A stretch of DNA of 64,000 nucleotides from Heterohyrax brucei (taxonomy: Eukaryota > Chordata > Mammalia > Hyracoidea > Procaviidae), in NCBI GenBank assembly GCA_028571685.1, contig CM053141.1:133204833-133268832 (forward strand), in the 5' to 3' direction. Made by a program: the position numbers and the translations under genes. Below are positions 34,330 through 46,060 of this stretch, one piece after another. The notes under the pieces were generated by a model. It saw only the letters and a program-made list of their open reading frames with translations, ran no database searches and had not been told where the DNA came from. The number at the start of each line of letters is the position of its first letter. The first letter of the stretch is position 1.

Positions 34330-34700
34330 AAAATACTTCCAGCGGTATTACAAATAATTTAGAAGGTTGATAAGCTCTCAAGTATTCTGCGTGATCAACT
34401 GCGCAGCATGCTCAACATTTAGTTATTAATTTGTTTCACACACACAAGCATTCATTTCCATGACCCACGTTGTTAAAATATGTGAACATGTATATTTAAA
34501 TGCATGAAAAAAGTAGCATATCACCCTGCAACAATTTCTTGGGAATTTTAAAATAAATTTTAGCACCTCGTCACCTCTGTCTCGGCAAATTTATTAGGCA
34601 CTTGCGGATGGTAATACCTGTTTATTAAGCTGATTATCAGGCTGCTTACATAAATTAACTTTAGTACCTTAAAATATAAGTTTAAATAGAGACTAAGTAT
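34330..34700. promoter_or_regulatory. Unique AT-rich stretch, possible conserved regulatory element
   Basis: No repeat signature. It contains clustered homeodomain-like and Forkhead-like cores (TTATTAATTTG, GTTTATTAAGCTGATTATCAGG) and CATGCATATT-like runs. This is only a guess from texture. Confidence 0.2.
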
Positions 34701-35087
34701 CTACAAATTGATTCCAGTGGTCATAGACTAAGAGACAAGAATTTTTTTTTTTAATGCTTTTCTGGTGCCTCACCGTTCCCTTAGTTTCAGCTCCAAGAGT
34801 CTGCTTTACTGTAAGGAAGGACACATTTAAAATTAGAGTCTGTCGTGCCCCAAATTTCTCCTTTATGTCTTGGCTGACCAGTGAGGATAATCAGCACCTT
34901 CTCTCTCTTAAAACTGACAGGATACATTTTTCAAGTGTTGGAAGAGAGGTATCAGAGCTCACAGGTTAAGCAGTTTCAATTCCCTGGTCTCGGACAAGGT
35001 TTTGAAGCTTAAGTTGTTTTTAGTGGTCAGGGGAATGCAATATGGTCAGTTAAATGAATTGATGACTTTGGTTATCAGTATTTCTAG

Positions 35088-35345
35088 CTAATATATAAAA
35101 ATCAAAAGTGCATACTCTGAGATACACAATTCAATATTATTCATAGCAATGTGCAGTTTGTGCCTTTTGATGCTCCTTTTCCAAAGGAAACGGTGTATTT
35201 CCCGGTTTGGTAAATCTGCCAACTGTTGAGTGTATTCAGAGGGCAAATCATTTAAAGACTCAAGGATAATCCTTTGGAAACTTACCCTGTCCCGTATTTT
35301 CACTGAAGTTTGCCCAGATTCATACAAGTACGATGGTGCTTTCAA
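35088..35345 (-). other. Unidentified 85-codon open frame, possible exon or retrocopy fragment
   Basis: Minus-strand frame with a protein-like peptide (KIRDRVSFQRIILESLNDLP, then EYTQQLADLPNREIHRFLWK). A donor-like ACAGG|GTAAGT lies inside it near 35285, so an exon would end there and the rest would be read-through. No repeat match recognised. It may be chance. Confidence 0.2.
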
Positions 35346-35814
35346 ATAGTGCCACTCCAGTACCGTCTTACAGAGCAGTGGGAGCCTTTCTTTTTCTTTG
35401 TGAGTTCTGTAGGAAACCCCATGGCCTTTGGGCAGGCTTCTGCCTTGTGAAATCCATCCCTAATATCTTGAAATTGCTGGGTAGGAGGAGATAATTGGGG
35501 TGTGGTGGAAGTAGCCAGCACTTAAATAAGTAACACTCTATCCTGAATTTAGTTGCTTCCAAAATCCTTTGTCCCTTGTAAATTCACCTCTCGTTTATAT
35601 CATAGGATCAGAAGTTAAAGGGATGAAAAATAAACTTCAGAGGAGTTTCTTTAGCAAACTTAAATGAAATGCAACTATGTTCTTTGTCTTCAAACCACTT
35701 CACTGTCTCGAAGACTAACTCTGTCAAATATGAGGATGCCTGGGATGATTTGGATTTAGCTGCGTTTGCCCATAGGCTGCATCTTCTCACATTTATCAGG
35801 CTATGACTGTCAGA

Positions 35815-36290
35815 CAATGAACATAATATGGACTGGAAAAGAATGAGCAAATCTGTCTTAGAAGTACAGCCAGGATACTCCTGAGAAGCAAGTATGGCAA
35901 GAGATCTTCTCACATACTCTGAAAGTGTTATCAGGAGGGACCAATCCCTGGAGAAGGACATCATGTTTCATAGACACAGAGTCTATTCTGATTCATAGCG
36001 AACCTATAGGACAGTGTAGAACTGCCCCATAGAGTTTCCAAGAAATGCCTGGTGGATGTGGATTCGAACTGCTGACTTTTTGGCTAGGTGCTGTAGCACT
36101 TAACCACTATGCCACCAGGGTTTCCATGCTTTGTAGAGGGTCAGTGAAAAAGAGGAAGACTCAATGAGATGGATTACCACAGTGGCATCAATAGTGCAGT
36201 GACTACGAGAATGGCCCAGGACTGGTCACTGTCTTGTTCTGTTGTACACAGAGTTTCTATGAGTTGGAATCATCTCTGTAGCCCTTAACA
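35815..36290 (+). mobile_element. RTE LINE 3' end interrupted by an AfroSINE
   Basis: Plus-strand RTE 3' blocks AATCTGTCTTAGAAGTACAG, GTTATCAGGAGGGACCAATC and GAGAAGGACATCATG run up to ~35965. After the SINE at 35972-36125 they resume with GAGGGTCAGTGAAAAAGAGG, CTCAATGAGATGGATTACC and GTTCTGTTGTACACAGAG. Confidence 0.85.
35972..36125 (-). repeat. AfroSINE, short form, inserted in RTE
   Basis: Reversed copy: ACAGAGTCTATTCTGATTC, GGATTCGAACTGCTGACTTT and GCCACCAGGGTTTCC at the head. It lies in the RTE copy above and is therefore younger than it. Confidence 0.9.
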
Positions 36291-36734
36291 ATACTCACAA
36301 TGCTACCATTGTACTCAAAGTTACAATTTTTGGTTTTTCTTTTCTTCCTCTTCCACTCTTTTCCTCAATGAATCATCCATTGTTGCCTTGTTACATAAGT
36401 ACTTATGTCAAATGATAGAGACTGGAAAATTGAGCTGAGTGGCTGGAGGAGGAATTCAGGAGTAGGACCAGAACCTGCTTTGTTCTCTTCCCATTGGGAA
36501 TAACTGCTGTCAGTACACAGGTAACATCCACAGACTGTCAGTACATAGGTGATGTCCACAGACAGGGATGACAACTACAGACATCCAGGGGCCTCCTGCA
36601 AGCAGAGATCTGGAATCTAATGACTATGAATCAGATCACTGGAGAAGAATTTGTAAGCTGAAGTATGGACATGAAATAAAATGCAATGTCATTTCAGAGC
36701 ACTTACAGCTAATCCCAGTTGCTAATAGCATCAG

Positions 36735-36915
36735 TCATTGAATCCTTACACAGTGCTGGGTGAAGTACAGATACTTTCTGACATTATCTCCCTCAATCCT
36801 CATGACACACTTTTGGGGGATGTTTAATGACCATTTTCACTATTTATCAGTGAAGAAATGAGAACTTATAGAGGAGTTCAGGAACTTGCCCATGACTCAT
36901 ACTTGTCTCCAGAGC
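36735..36915 (-). repeat. MIR
   Basis: Reversed MIR: GACATTATCTCCCTCAATCC, TCATGACACACTTTTGGG, TCAGTGAAGAAATGAGAAC and GTTCAGGAACTTGCCCATG. Confidence 0.7.
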
Positions 36916-37329
36916 ACAGGAACTTGGGACCTCCCAACTGTCTTTTTTCCTCATCAATATTTGTAGTGCATTCCACAATGTTAGTTGCATAATTCTGTTC
37001 TTTGCTTTCATGGTGACACAATGATGAGCAGACATTGCTCTTTTTAAGTGTTACATATTATTCTTATCTTAGAGATAGTTTATAAGGGATATTTGCAATT
37101 GGTATGTGAAACTTTATCTCCATATTTAATAATCCTGTCTCCACAAGAAAGAAAAAGAAAGAATGTTTCTTCCTTTCCTCTTAAACGTGCAACTACGTTT
37201 GTAATGGAAGAGATGCCATGACAGATAGCATCTTAAAATAGTTTTAACAAATATGTTTGTGAGGATAAAATTGTAAAAGTTGTTTGTACCAACCACATAT
37301 CCCAGTGGTACAGTAACAAACTGAACATT

Positions 37330-37680
37330 TTAATTTGAAACTGACACGCTTAGCTCTTAAACTAAAGCAATCAGTCACTGTTTTCTGCTTATCTCTTAGT
37401 TGTACATAGCTGGATATTTGCTGATGGAGGTTTAACTCCTGCTGTCAAGTAATTTTCTTGTATCCCTGCCCTTTCACCTCACTTTCCTCCTGAAATCTTT
37501 TCTGCCTGAAACCCTTCGTTTCAGTAGGAAACAATTTCAGTAAGTTGAACTGTGTGGAGACTGTATTGAAATTAGTGAAATCTTTAATTACAGGATGCTA
37601 AAAAAGCAGCAGTATGACTTTTAAATACAAGCAGCTATTAATGTGAAACAATGTACTATTAGTAATTTTATCTTACTTTG
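37330..37680. promoter_or_regulatory. Unique stretch, possible conserved element
   Basis: No repeat signature. Contains GTTTCAGTAGGAAACAATTT and TTTAATTACAGG-like cores. Low-confidence guess only. Confidence 0.15.
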
Positions 37681-37688
37681 ATGAATCT

Positions 37689-37848
37689 GGAAACCCTGGT
37701 GGCACAGTGATTAAGTGCTACGTCTGCTAACTAAAAGGTCGGCAATTTGAATCAGCCAAGTGCTCCTTGGAAACTCTGTGGAGCAGTTCTGCTCTGTTCT
37801 GTAGGGTCACTATAAGTTGGAATCAACTCGACAGCACTGGCATTTGGG
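37689..37848 (+). repeat. AfroSINE, short form
   Basis: Head GGAAACCCTGGTGGCACAGT, tail CTATAAGTTGGAATCAACTC and GACAGCACTGGCATTTGG end. Confidence 0.93.
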
Positions 37849-37986
37849 AGCAGTTGATGAATGTGTAAGGGTGTTTCCTGTTCTGGATGGATACTTTTAC
37901 AGAATGATACCCTGTTGTTTTATGTTTTGTTCTAAGGCAGGTATTGAGGGTTTTTGAGAAGCCAATCATGCCCCCATTCACTATGG

Positions 37987-38206
37987 CAGGGATTCTCAGC
38001 ATTGGTGCTCCTGAAATTTTGGGCTGAATAAGTCTTTGTTTGGAGGGGAAGGAGGGCTTCATTTTACATTGTAGAATGCTTAGCAGCATCCCTAACTCCT
38101 ACCCGCTTAGATGATGATAGCAACCTCCTTCAAGCTGTAGCAAAATGCCTCCATAAATGTCACATGTCCCTGGAGAGGCAAAATCATGCCAGGTTGAGAT
38201 CTGTTG
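37987..38206 (+). repeat. MER20 (hAT-Charlie DNA transposon)
   Basis: Starts CAGGGATTCTCAGCATTGG and contains TTTTGGGCTGAATAAGTC, AGAATGCTTAGCAGCATCCC and GGCAAAATCATGCCAGGTTG, ending GAGATCTGTTG. This is the full-length pattern of about 220 bases. MER20 copies are known to have been used as regulatory elements in placental mammals, but nothing shows that here. Confidence 0.85.
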
Positions 38207-38764
38207 CTTTGTGGTTGTTACCTAAAAGAGGAACTACAGTCAAGGAGGGATCTAAATGTCAGCTCTGCTGATGGTCATGCAGAACTGGGTAATGTGGCTA
38301 AGATATAAAGCCAAGATAGGATTTCCTATCTCTAAATTGTGGGCCCATGCCCCTCACATCAGGGGAGCTTTTCTGACAGAGCAAGTAGTTGTACAGCAGA
38401 GTCTAATCCAAGCTCCATCAACAGCAGAGATGAAAGCCCAGAAGGACCAGAGTACCACCAGGTGGCTCTGGAAGCAGAGTGGTGAAACTGTTCTTTGATG
38501 CTGTCTGCAGCTGGGACAGAGTGAGCCCGGAGCGGACTTAACTGCATTGCTCCTGATTTTGTTCTTAGAACACACCAAGTGGATTCATGTGTCAGTGCAT
38601 TCACACTTCCTGTTCCATTTTGCTAAAGTATTGTCGCAGATATCCACGTTACTGAATCCTCGTTTCTCTCAGGTGACTTTCCAGCTGTCATCTTACCAGG
38701 TGTTCCGTGATTGTTCTATTGAAAAATAGCATACTTCTGTGACCATCACCCTCACTCTATCTTC

Positions 38765-38955
38765 CTATCCCCAGTCTGCACCTGAAATTGTATATTTATT
38801 TATTTTTTTCCTCCTCCTCTAAGCTATAAACTGCATGAGTGGAGGAAATCTTTCAATTAGTACTGTGTTCCCAGGACATAGATCAGTACATGACACATAT
38901 TTTACAATCCAAGAATAATTGCTGACTAAATGAATCAATTATTCAGAGACACTTG
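38765..38955 (+). repeat. L2 3' end fragment
   Basis: CTAAGCTATAAACTGCATGA, then ACTGTGTTCCCAGGACATAG, a CAGTACATGACACATATT block and CTGACTAAATGAATCAATT. Textbook L2 order. Confidence 0.75.
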
Positions 38956-39484
38956 CTGTAAAAAGATAAAAGGTAAGAGTATTAAAGATTACAGATATAG
39001 CTGAAAATAAGTTTTGGGGAGACTTTTTGTTGAAGAAGCAGAGCTTCAAGTGTGATGGTTCTACCTAATGGAGTTATGATTAATTATTCCATAATTGAGA
39101 TTCACGTGTTTTCCTCATTTGTTGTAATTAGTTTTATAAGACTCTATTTTTCATGTCAAGAAAACAATAGCGTCAGAGAAGAGAAAGCTCTAAGCAGTCA
39201 AGAAATGAGAAGAGTCCAGATGATGCATGAAGTAAGAACACAGTAGAAAAACACCAACATTTCTTGTACAATCATTGAAAATGTACCAACAAGCACAAGC
39301 CTTTCATTACGTGGTTTATTAGAAGTCAAAGGTAAACAAGGTGAACATTCCTCTAAATGCTAGTTTTGTAGATTCAGAACTGACAGTTGGGATTTAAGGC
39401 AAGCAGCAATCTGTTCATTCAGGGTTGTAAATTTTTATTCTATAGTCTCAGAACATTCATTTTGGACTTTTGGCAGAAAACTGG

Positions 39485-39545
39485 AGCAGTGTTGCGTCTG
39501 TTGTGCGTGGGTTCACCATGAATTGGATTCACTTTGATGGCAGAT
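39485..39545 (+). repeat. AfroSINE/RTE tail fragment
   Basis: GGGTTCACCATGAATTGGAT, then TCACTTTGATGGCAGATAAT is the shared tail without body. Confidence 0.55.
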
Positions 39546-42500
39546 AATAACATTTAACCAATGGAAAGTAATTTTCGTAACACAGAGTCACTCTTTTGAA
39601 TTGAAGTGGTGTCTTTAATTGGAAATCTGCACTTCATTATGAAGATGGAACACAAAATCCTTGGCTTAGTTATAAACCCCAGAAATGGATGGGCTAAAAT
39701 GCTGTAAGACTAGCAAACCGTCAAGATACACGTTCTACCAAGTGTGCTTTGCTTTTGAAAAATTATGGATATGTGTCCTGGCAGGATGAAGAATACAGCC
39801 TCCTCAGGCTGTGTACTGAATGCCACTGAAACTTTATGTGACAGAGACGACCAACCTGATGCCAGAATTCACACTGACTACCAAGCTGCAACTTATTTTT
39901 CAAAAAATGTCAGTATCAAATTTATTATCGTTGGTTGATTAGAGTGCCCTCATGTGTTTCTTAGTTATAATGTCCACTTAGCTTTTACGAAGGATCTAAT
40001 GTTTCTTACTTGTAAACATTAGATCAGTATCATGAGTAAGAACATGGTTTTCTTTTTACTTTACCAAATTCTTGAGCTCTATGTGAAGTTTTGAAGAGTT
40101 CAGAGCAGCCTTAGGGAAGTGGATTAGCCACCTGTTGACTGCAGTTCCAGAACTGGAAGGAACCAGAGTGAACATTCTATTCCATTCCTTTTATTTACTG
40201 TGGCTTGGAGAGGCTTTGACTTTCTCACACTATGCTTTAGGGATGGATCCTTGCCTGAGGCCTAGCTCTCATGATCGTGCCCAGTGTACTTCTCATGCCC
40301 TATTTATGACATAATAGACTGACTCTTACCTCTCCTTTAGTCTAACATTGCTCAGCACCTGTAGTCAGGGTTTTTTGAAGGGTTGTGTGGTAGTGATGAG
40401 ATAAATGAAGAAGCCAGGGAACAAAGAAAGAGAGAAAAGAGGGCTGCCACTTTCTGAAATTTGTCTGTAGGACAGAATATTTTAGTAATTTGTTCAGTCA
40501 ATAGACATAGCAGGCTTCCAGTCATTGCAAAACATCAAGCTAGGTGATACAGGGGCATACAGAGGTTGTATGATCTGGCCTTTCTCTTGAGGATAACCTG
40601 CCCTCTGATGGTTTTCTTTGTTGAGATGGTGCAATGAAACTCATGGCCACAGACCTTCCTGGAGGTGTCAGACAGTCAAGGAGATTGTGCTGCTGAGGCT
40701 TCCGGAGCTCCAACAGAATGACATACAACATTTGGCCACTAGCATTTTTGTTCTTGAGAGTCTATCCTCTCTGAGGCTTTTTAACTTAGAAATGTATTTC
40801 ATTATCCCATGATTTGTTCTGTTAGCTTTGTTTTTTCTAAGTACATTCACATCACTAAATGAGTTTAAAAGTAGGATTCCAGTGTTAGAGATGAGGGAAT
40901 AGAACTTGTCCCCAAAAGCTAATGATATTTCCAAAGTAAAAAATAAACACCCCTCTTTTCATTCAAATAAAAGGCAATTTGACAGTAAAGTCAGCTAGAG
41001 CCTGTCTTTCACAAAGAACAGATTTATGGACTAATAGAGTTTTAGAGTTATGAAATTATTAGAGATAATCTCTTAGACACTTGAATCAGTAAGACACTTA
41101 AAATATATTTCCATCGAGTCATTGAATAATCAGGCTCACACGTTTGTTTCTAATGAATTATTGGAATTTGGGGAAGGAGAGTTGAAATGGTCTATTTGCA
41201 TGTCTTTTGACATGTCTAGCCTATAGTAATATAAAACTTAAAAGCTAATTTTAAAACTGTTTAGTGGCTGCATAAACAGTAACAGTTTTATCAACTGTTG
41301 ACTGCTCAGTTATTTTATCTGTGAGGTTGTAAGGACATGCTAATGATGTAGATATAATTCTGGATATAATGAAAGCAGTTATCAATGGATTGTACAGGAT
41401 TTTTTATTCCCAATCACATTAACTGTACTACCAAATAGTTAGAACAGGGTTTAAGGCAGGCTTTCCAGGAATCACTGCCAGATGTGAATAAGCTAATTTT
41501 TATTGTTAACGATAACCTAGTGTTTTAGTGCCACTGGAGAAGGTATGTACTCAGGAGACCCTTCTAGAAGCTAGCATTATTTACCTTTCTTTGAGACAGA
41601 TCCGACTTGACAGCACCCGGCTAGGCCTAGCTCGGTTCATTTTATCCACAAGTTATTTGAAAAGATAGGCTAGGAATTCTTTGTCATCCATAATATGTTA
41701 CAGCTTTCTAGAAGGTTTGTATGAGAAATGCTTTTGAAAGCTTGCTGAGATGAGTTGGTGATCGTGGCATCTTTACCACAAAGAACATCTGTTTACCGGC
41801 TCTACTTTCTTTGACCAGTTGTACGAGTGCTTTAGGGAATGATTTATTTTTTCTGTTGACAGGCTCCTATGCTTGAAGCCAGATTGCAAAGATAACAGTA
41901 CTGTGTATGTGCATGTTAGTGCATATGTGTGCATTCGTGCACGTGTGCACACATGTGCAGAGCATGCTGAAATCATAAACACATCCACTTTAGAAAGTGT
42001 CTGCTTTTCCAGATAATGTGAAAGTCAATGGCATTTCCATATATGTGTAGATAGCCTCAATCCAGAAATAAAAAAAAAAATTAGTGAATTTTTTTTCTCT
42101 TATGGTTTAGTTCTCAATTTCTAGAAATGCTTTAGATTTGTAATTAAAATATTAAGGCAGTATAATGTACATAAGCACTTAATTCTGATAGTTCTCTATG
42201 TGTGTCTTAGTTGTAGTGCAATGTAAAACAAATAAAATAACTTCTCTGTGTGTGTTTTTGAGGGGGATACTTAAATAGAACAGTGAAGTTTTTTGGAGCA
42301 AAGGTAAAGTTTAGTTTCAGAAACATCCATCCTGATTTTTCCCTGTGTGATGTTTTCAGTTCAAAAAAAAAAGGAAGATAAAATTCCTGTTTCCCATTTC
42401 CACTGGGACTTTGAACCTCCAACATCACCTAGAGTATAAGAACATTAAATATAATTTTTTGTATACTAAATAAACAGTGGTTTTCAACATATAAAAAATA

Positions 42501-43390
42501 CTACAAAATACTGATTATTTTAAATTTTTTTCTCAGATTTCCAATGAAACATGTTTGTCTTTTATTCAAAATATTTTAACACTTAAGGTAAAACCTCAAA
42601 ATTTTTAAATTTCTAAGTATTTTATGTTTCTTAAAGAAATATATACAAACAACTATTTATGAAGTTTGTTCCTTTGTATTTGTGCATTGAAGGAAAAATG
42701 CGTATATATACCAGCTTTTACTTTCTGAAACAGTATAATTTAGGTAATTACTGTTGTTTATTACTTTGAAGTTCTTGAAGAAGTGGCAGAGGTAAGAAGA
42801 GCTCTCCTCATCTGCATTTCCGCAGTTCAGTTACAGGGCGAGCTGTCGTAAGAAGAACATATTCACTGATAAAATGACTGCTTATGAAAGTAAACTTCTA
42901 ATACTGCATCAAGTAAATATTTATATTAACATCAGTTTCAGGCTCATTATTGTATTATAATCATAATGATAATTATAACATCAATGTAATGCAAAAATAT
43001 ATAATGCTGAAACAATGTTTACAGCAGTGTAATACAGTGCTAAAAATGTGGCACGTACAGAATCCGTGTAACAGCAAATTGATTGTAGGGATTCATAATT
43101 CAATGTTGATGTTGAAAAGCTGCCTGAATCACATATCCATGGAGAAAGGGGATCTGGAAGAATCAGACCAGTGAATGATGTAAACTGAGAGAATAAACGT
43201 GGGTCATGATGTATGTAGATGTCTCAGAATCAAAGAGAGACTCTTGAGAAGATTGATACAATAACAGCTTTATTTTAGGCTGAATGGTTATATAATTTTG
43301 TCAAGAGAAAAAGTTCCCCCCCCTCAAATCAACACTTGATTCAGTCTTTATTCTGATGGATAGCTGTAAATATAGTTTTAACTTCATTTT
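39546..43390. other. Intron with little recognisable content
   Basis: A tail-like piece at 41603-41625 (GATCCGACTTGACAGCACC) and a perfect short hairpin at 39993-40025 are the only structures I can point to. Very AT-rich at 42060-42720 and 42930-43020. Confidence 0.4.
39993..40025. other. Perfect 12-bp inverted repeat
   Basis: GATCTAATGTTT, a 9-base loop, then AAACATTAGATC. It could form a hairpin in single-stranded form. Confidence 0.8.
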
Positions 43391-43411
43391 ACTGAATTTG
43401 TTTAAGGTAAT

Positions 43412-43581
43412 GGAAATGCTGGTGGTGTAGTGGTTAGGTGCTATGGGCTGCTCAGCAGAAGAACTGGACGTTCAAATCCACTGGGCATTCCTTGGTGACT
43501 CTATGGAGCAGTTCTGCTCTGCCCTTAGAGTTGCTATGAGTTGGAACCAACTTGATGGCAGTGGGTTTGTTTTGGGGTGTA
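43412..43581 (+). repeat. AfroSINE, short form, with perfect target duplication
   Basis: Head GGAAATGCTGGTGGTGTAGT, tail CTATGAGTTGGAACCAACTT. TTTAAGGTAAT at 43401-43411 and 43582-43592 is a perfect 11-bp duplication. Confidence 0.95.
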
Positions 43582-43784
43582 TTTAAGGTAATACTCTAGT
43601 GTAATTTTTTTTCACTGTTTCTGTGAAAAAGTGGACATTTTCTGTTACCAAATGTTTTCTGGTGATGAAAACCTGCTGAATAAAGTCACTGTTCTAAATT
43701 ATGTCATCAATAATTATGAATAGAATGTGCCTCAGTCATCTCCTCCATTTGAAACGCAAGTTATTGTTTCTCCTCAGAATATTT

Positions 43785-43950
43785 ATTTAGCACAGTGGGA
43801 CCACACATTAAAGACACCTGAGGAGTCTTTAAAAATACTGATGCTCATCCCCCCAACCACAGACCAATTCACCAGAATCTTAAGGGTGGACCTTGAGATC
43901 AACTCACTTTTAAAACATTCCATGTGATTCTAATGAGTACCACTAAGAGC
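43785..43950 (+). repeat. MER5-like hAT-Charlie transposon
   Basis: CAGTGGGACCACACATTAAA, CTGAGGAGTCTTTAAAAATA, CCAATTCACCAGAATCTTAA and GTGATTCTAATGAGTACCAC follow the MER5A order. Confidence 0.7.
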
Positions 43951-44961
43951 ACATAAGAAAGGTAGTAAGATTTCCAACAATTAACTCTTCGACCAGAGAA
44001 ATTAATATAGATATGATTTGTCTCCTAAAGTCAGTATTTTAGTAGGTCCAAAACTTAAAATGGTTTCCTTTTTTTAAGTTACATAAATCTTTTTGGCAAA
44101 GATGGTATTTTAGATTTTCATTAACTAGGAGACACTTCTTAAGCGAAAGAGATCACATTTATATTTGAAACTAGGTGTTTCTTTAAAAGGTTTTTTTGTT
44201 GTTTTTTTTTCCTCCTGCTATCATTTCCTATCACTGTGCAGTATTATTTGTGTTTCTGAGAAGTCAAGGACCTGGTAGGCAGGATTTCCACGGGCAAATC
44301 CCACTTCTCTGCTGTCCTACCTCACTGTGCATCCCATTCTAGGACATAAACATCCCCCTTATTTCCTAAGCCTGTGATGACTCACAGCGTCTTGATGCAC
44401 TTGATGGGGCTCTTCCCTGCCTTTCTCCCACTAGTCTACTCATCAGCCCTTCCTGGCCTAGTCTGAAGACCTCTTTGGACTTTCACAGCTCTTTGCTCCC
44501 CATCAGCTGACTTTTCTTTGAAAAGAGTGCTAAACCATATTTTGCTTTAGTTACTATTGGTTTAATGGCATATCAGCCACATTCTGTGCCTCTGGACCCC
44601 ATAGCTAGTATGTTATTCTAGTTCTAATGCATTTAGCATCAAGACGGAACCCTTTTGAAATGACATGAAGCTCAGCTGACTAGAGTTGGAGTCTTATTGT
44701 TGTGTAGCTTGGATGTTCTGTTAGGTGATGCTCCCAGATGTGTTCATTTTGTAAACTTCTGCCTTTTTTTTTCCCTTCATGTCTGTGACATCCAGCTTAT
44801 AAGTATCCTTATGGCTTTCCTGTGTGATAGCTAGGTAGACATAATGGATTTGTTTTGGTTTTTCTGTATCATATGGAAAGCCAGAGATTCTCCATGTAAC
44901 CTAACGGAAAGGTGCCTGTAATAAATTCTTATTTAGTTCTTATTGGTATACTGCCATACCA
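43951..44961. other. Intron without recognised element
   Basis: Nothing nameable. Short T runs near 44190-44210 only. Confidence 0.4.
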
Positions 44962-45136
44962 TGGAAACCCTGGTGGCATAGTGGGTTAAGTGCTAATGTC
45001 TGCTAACCAAAAGGTCAGCATTTCAGATCCACCAGGCGCTCCTTGGGAACCCTATGGGGTGGTTCCACTCCAACCTCATGGGTCGCTATGAATCGGACCT
45101 GACTCAATGGCAGTGGGTTTGGTTTGGTTTTGGGGT
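44962..45136 (+). repeat. AfroSINE, short form
   Basis: Head TGGAAACCCTGGTGGCATAG, box-B-like AGGTCAGCATTTCAGATCC, tail CTATGAATCGGACCTGACTC and a GGTTTGGTTTGG end. CATACCA at 44955-44961 recurs at 45137-45143. Confidence 0.95.
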
Positions 45137-45619
45137 CATACCACTCACCTTATTGATGGCTTATGTCACCAGATCGTATTTCTCAAAATCTGTGTTATCA
45201 AAAATTTAAACCCACTCAGTTGGTAAGCATGCATTGGAATACTGAAAACATGTATCAAAAAAAAATTTTAATAAAAATTTGATAATGAAAGGGTTATATT
45301 TCTCCTTCTGGATATTATAATTTGCTGTGCTCAGTGGATATGCGCTAAATTCTTACTAAGTTAGAGAATATTGAAAAAGGACATAATGGTGGAGAGAATC
45401 CCAAAATTTCATTTAATTGTAATAAAAGTTTACTTTGCACCGATGCACAGATTGCATTTTCTTGGCTATATCATATTTCTACATTTGGAATGAGGGGAGT
45501 GTGATGTAATATCTGAATTCAGCAATCCATCCCAGCTGAAAAGACTTATAAACAGATGAATGAGTTAACCATCAGAGAAGGTTGTTTAGTTTCCCTTGAA
45601 ATATTGTGGTTGCTATTGC

Positions 45620-46060
45620 TGTTAGCTGCCATTCAGTTGAGTGTAAGTCAGCCAGTCCCTGTATCATCCTCACAATCACCAGTGTGTTTGAGGCCAACGT
45701 TGTGGCTATTGTGTCCATTCGTTTCACCCAGAGTCTCCCTTGCCCTTGCTGGCCCTCTTTGTCACCAAACACAATATCTTCCTCCAGTGATTTATCCTTG
45801 TTGATGACATGTCCAAAGCAAGCAAGTTGGACAGTGTTCTGTTGTGATCCATAAGATTTACATTGGCTAATTTTTGTAAGTATATTCCCAGACATTTATT
45901 ACTAGTCCATGTTAGTCAGGAAATGCCACTGAAACCTGTCCACCGTGGGTGACCCTGATGATATTGGAAATACCTGTAGCACAGCTTCCAGCATCACAGC
46001 AACGTGGAAGCTACCACACTACAACAAATTGACGTGTGCGTGGTGGACTCAAAGTTAGAA
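45620..46060 (-). mobile_element. RTE-related copy with alternative 3' block
   Basis: The left 200 bases follow the reversed RTE 3' end (GAGTGTAAGTCAGCCAGTCC, TCCTCACAATCACCAGTGTG, GATGACATGTCCAAAGCAAG). The right part, GAAACCTGTCCACCGTGGGT with CCAGCATCACAGCAACGTGG, is absent from the standard RTE but matches 20.8 kb. Confidence 0.6.

Noticed and set aside
40540-40934. Overlapping frames on both strands near 40.6 kb
   Set aside because: Short, no domain and no support from splice sites.
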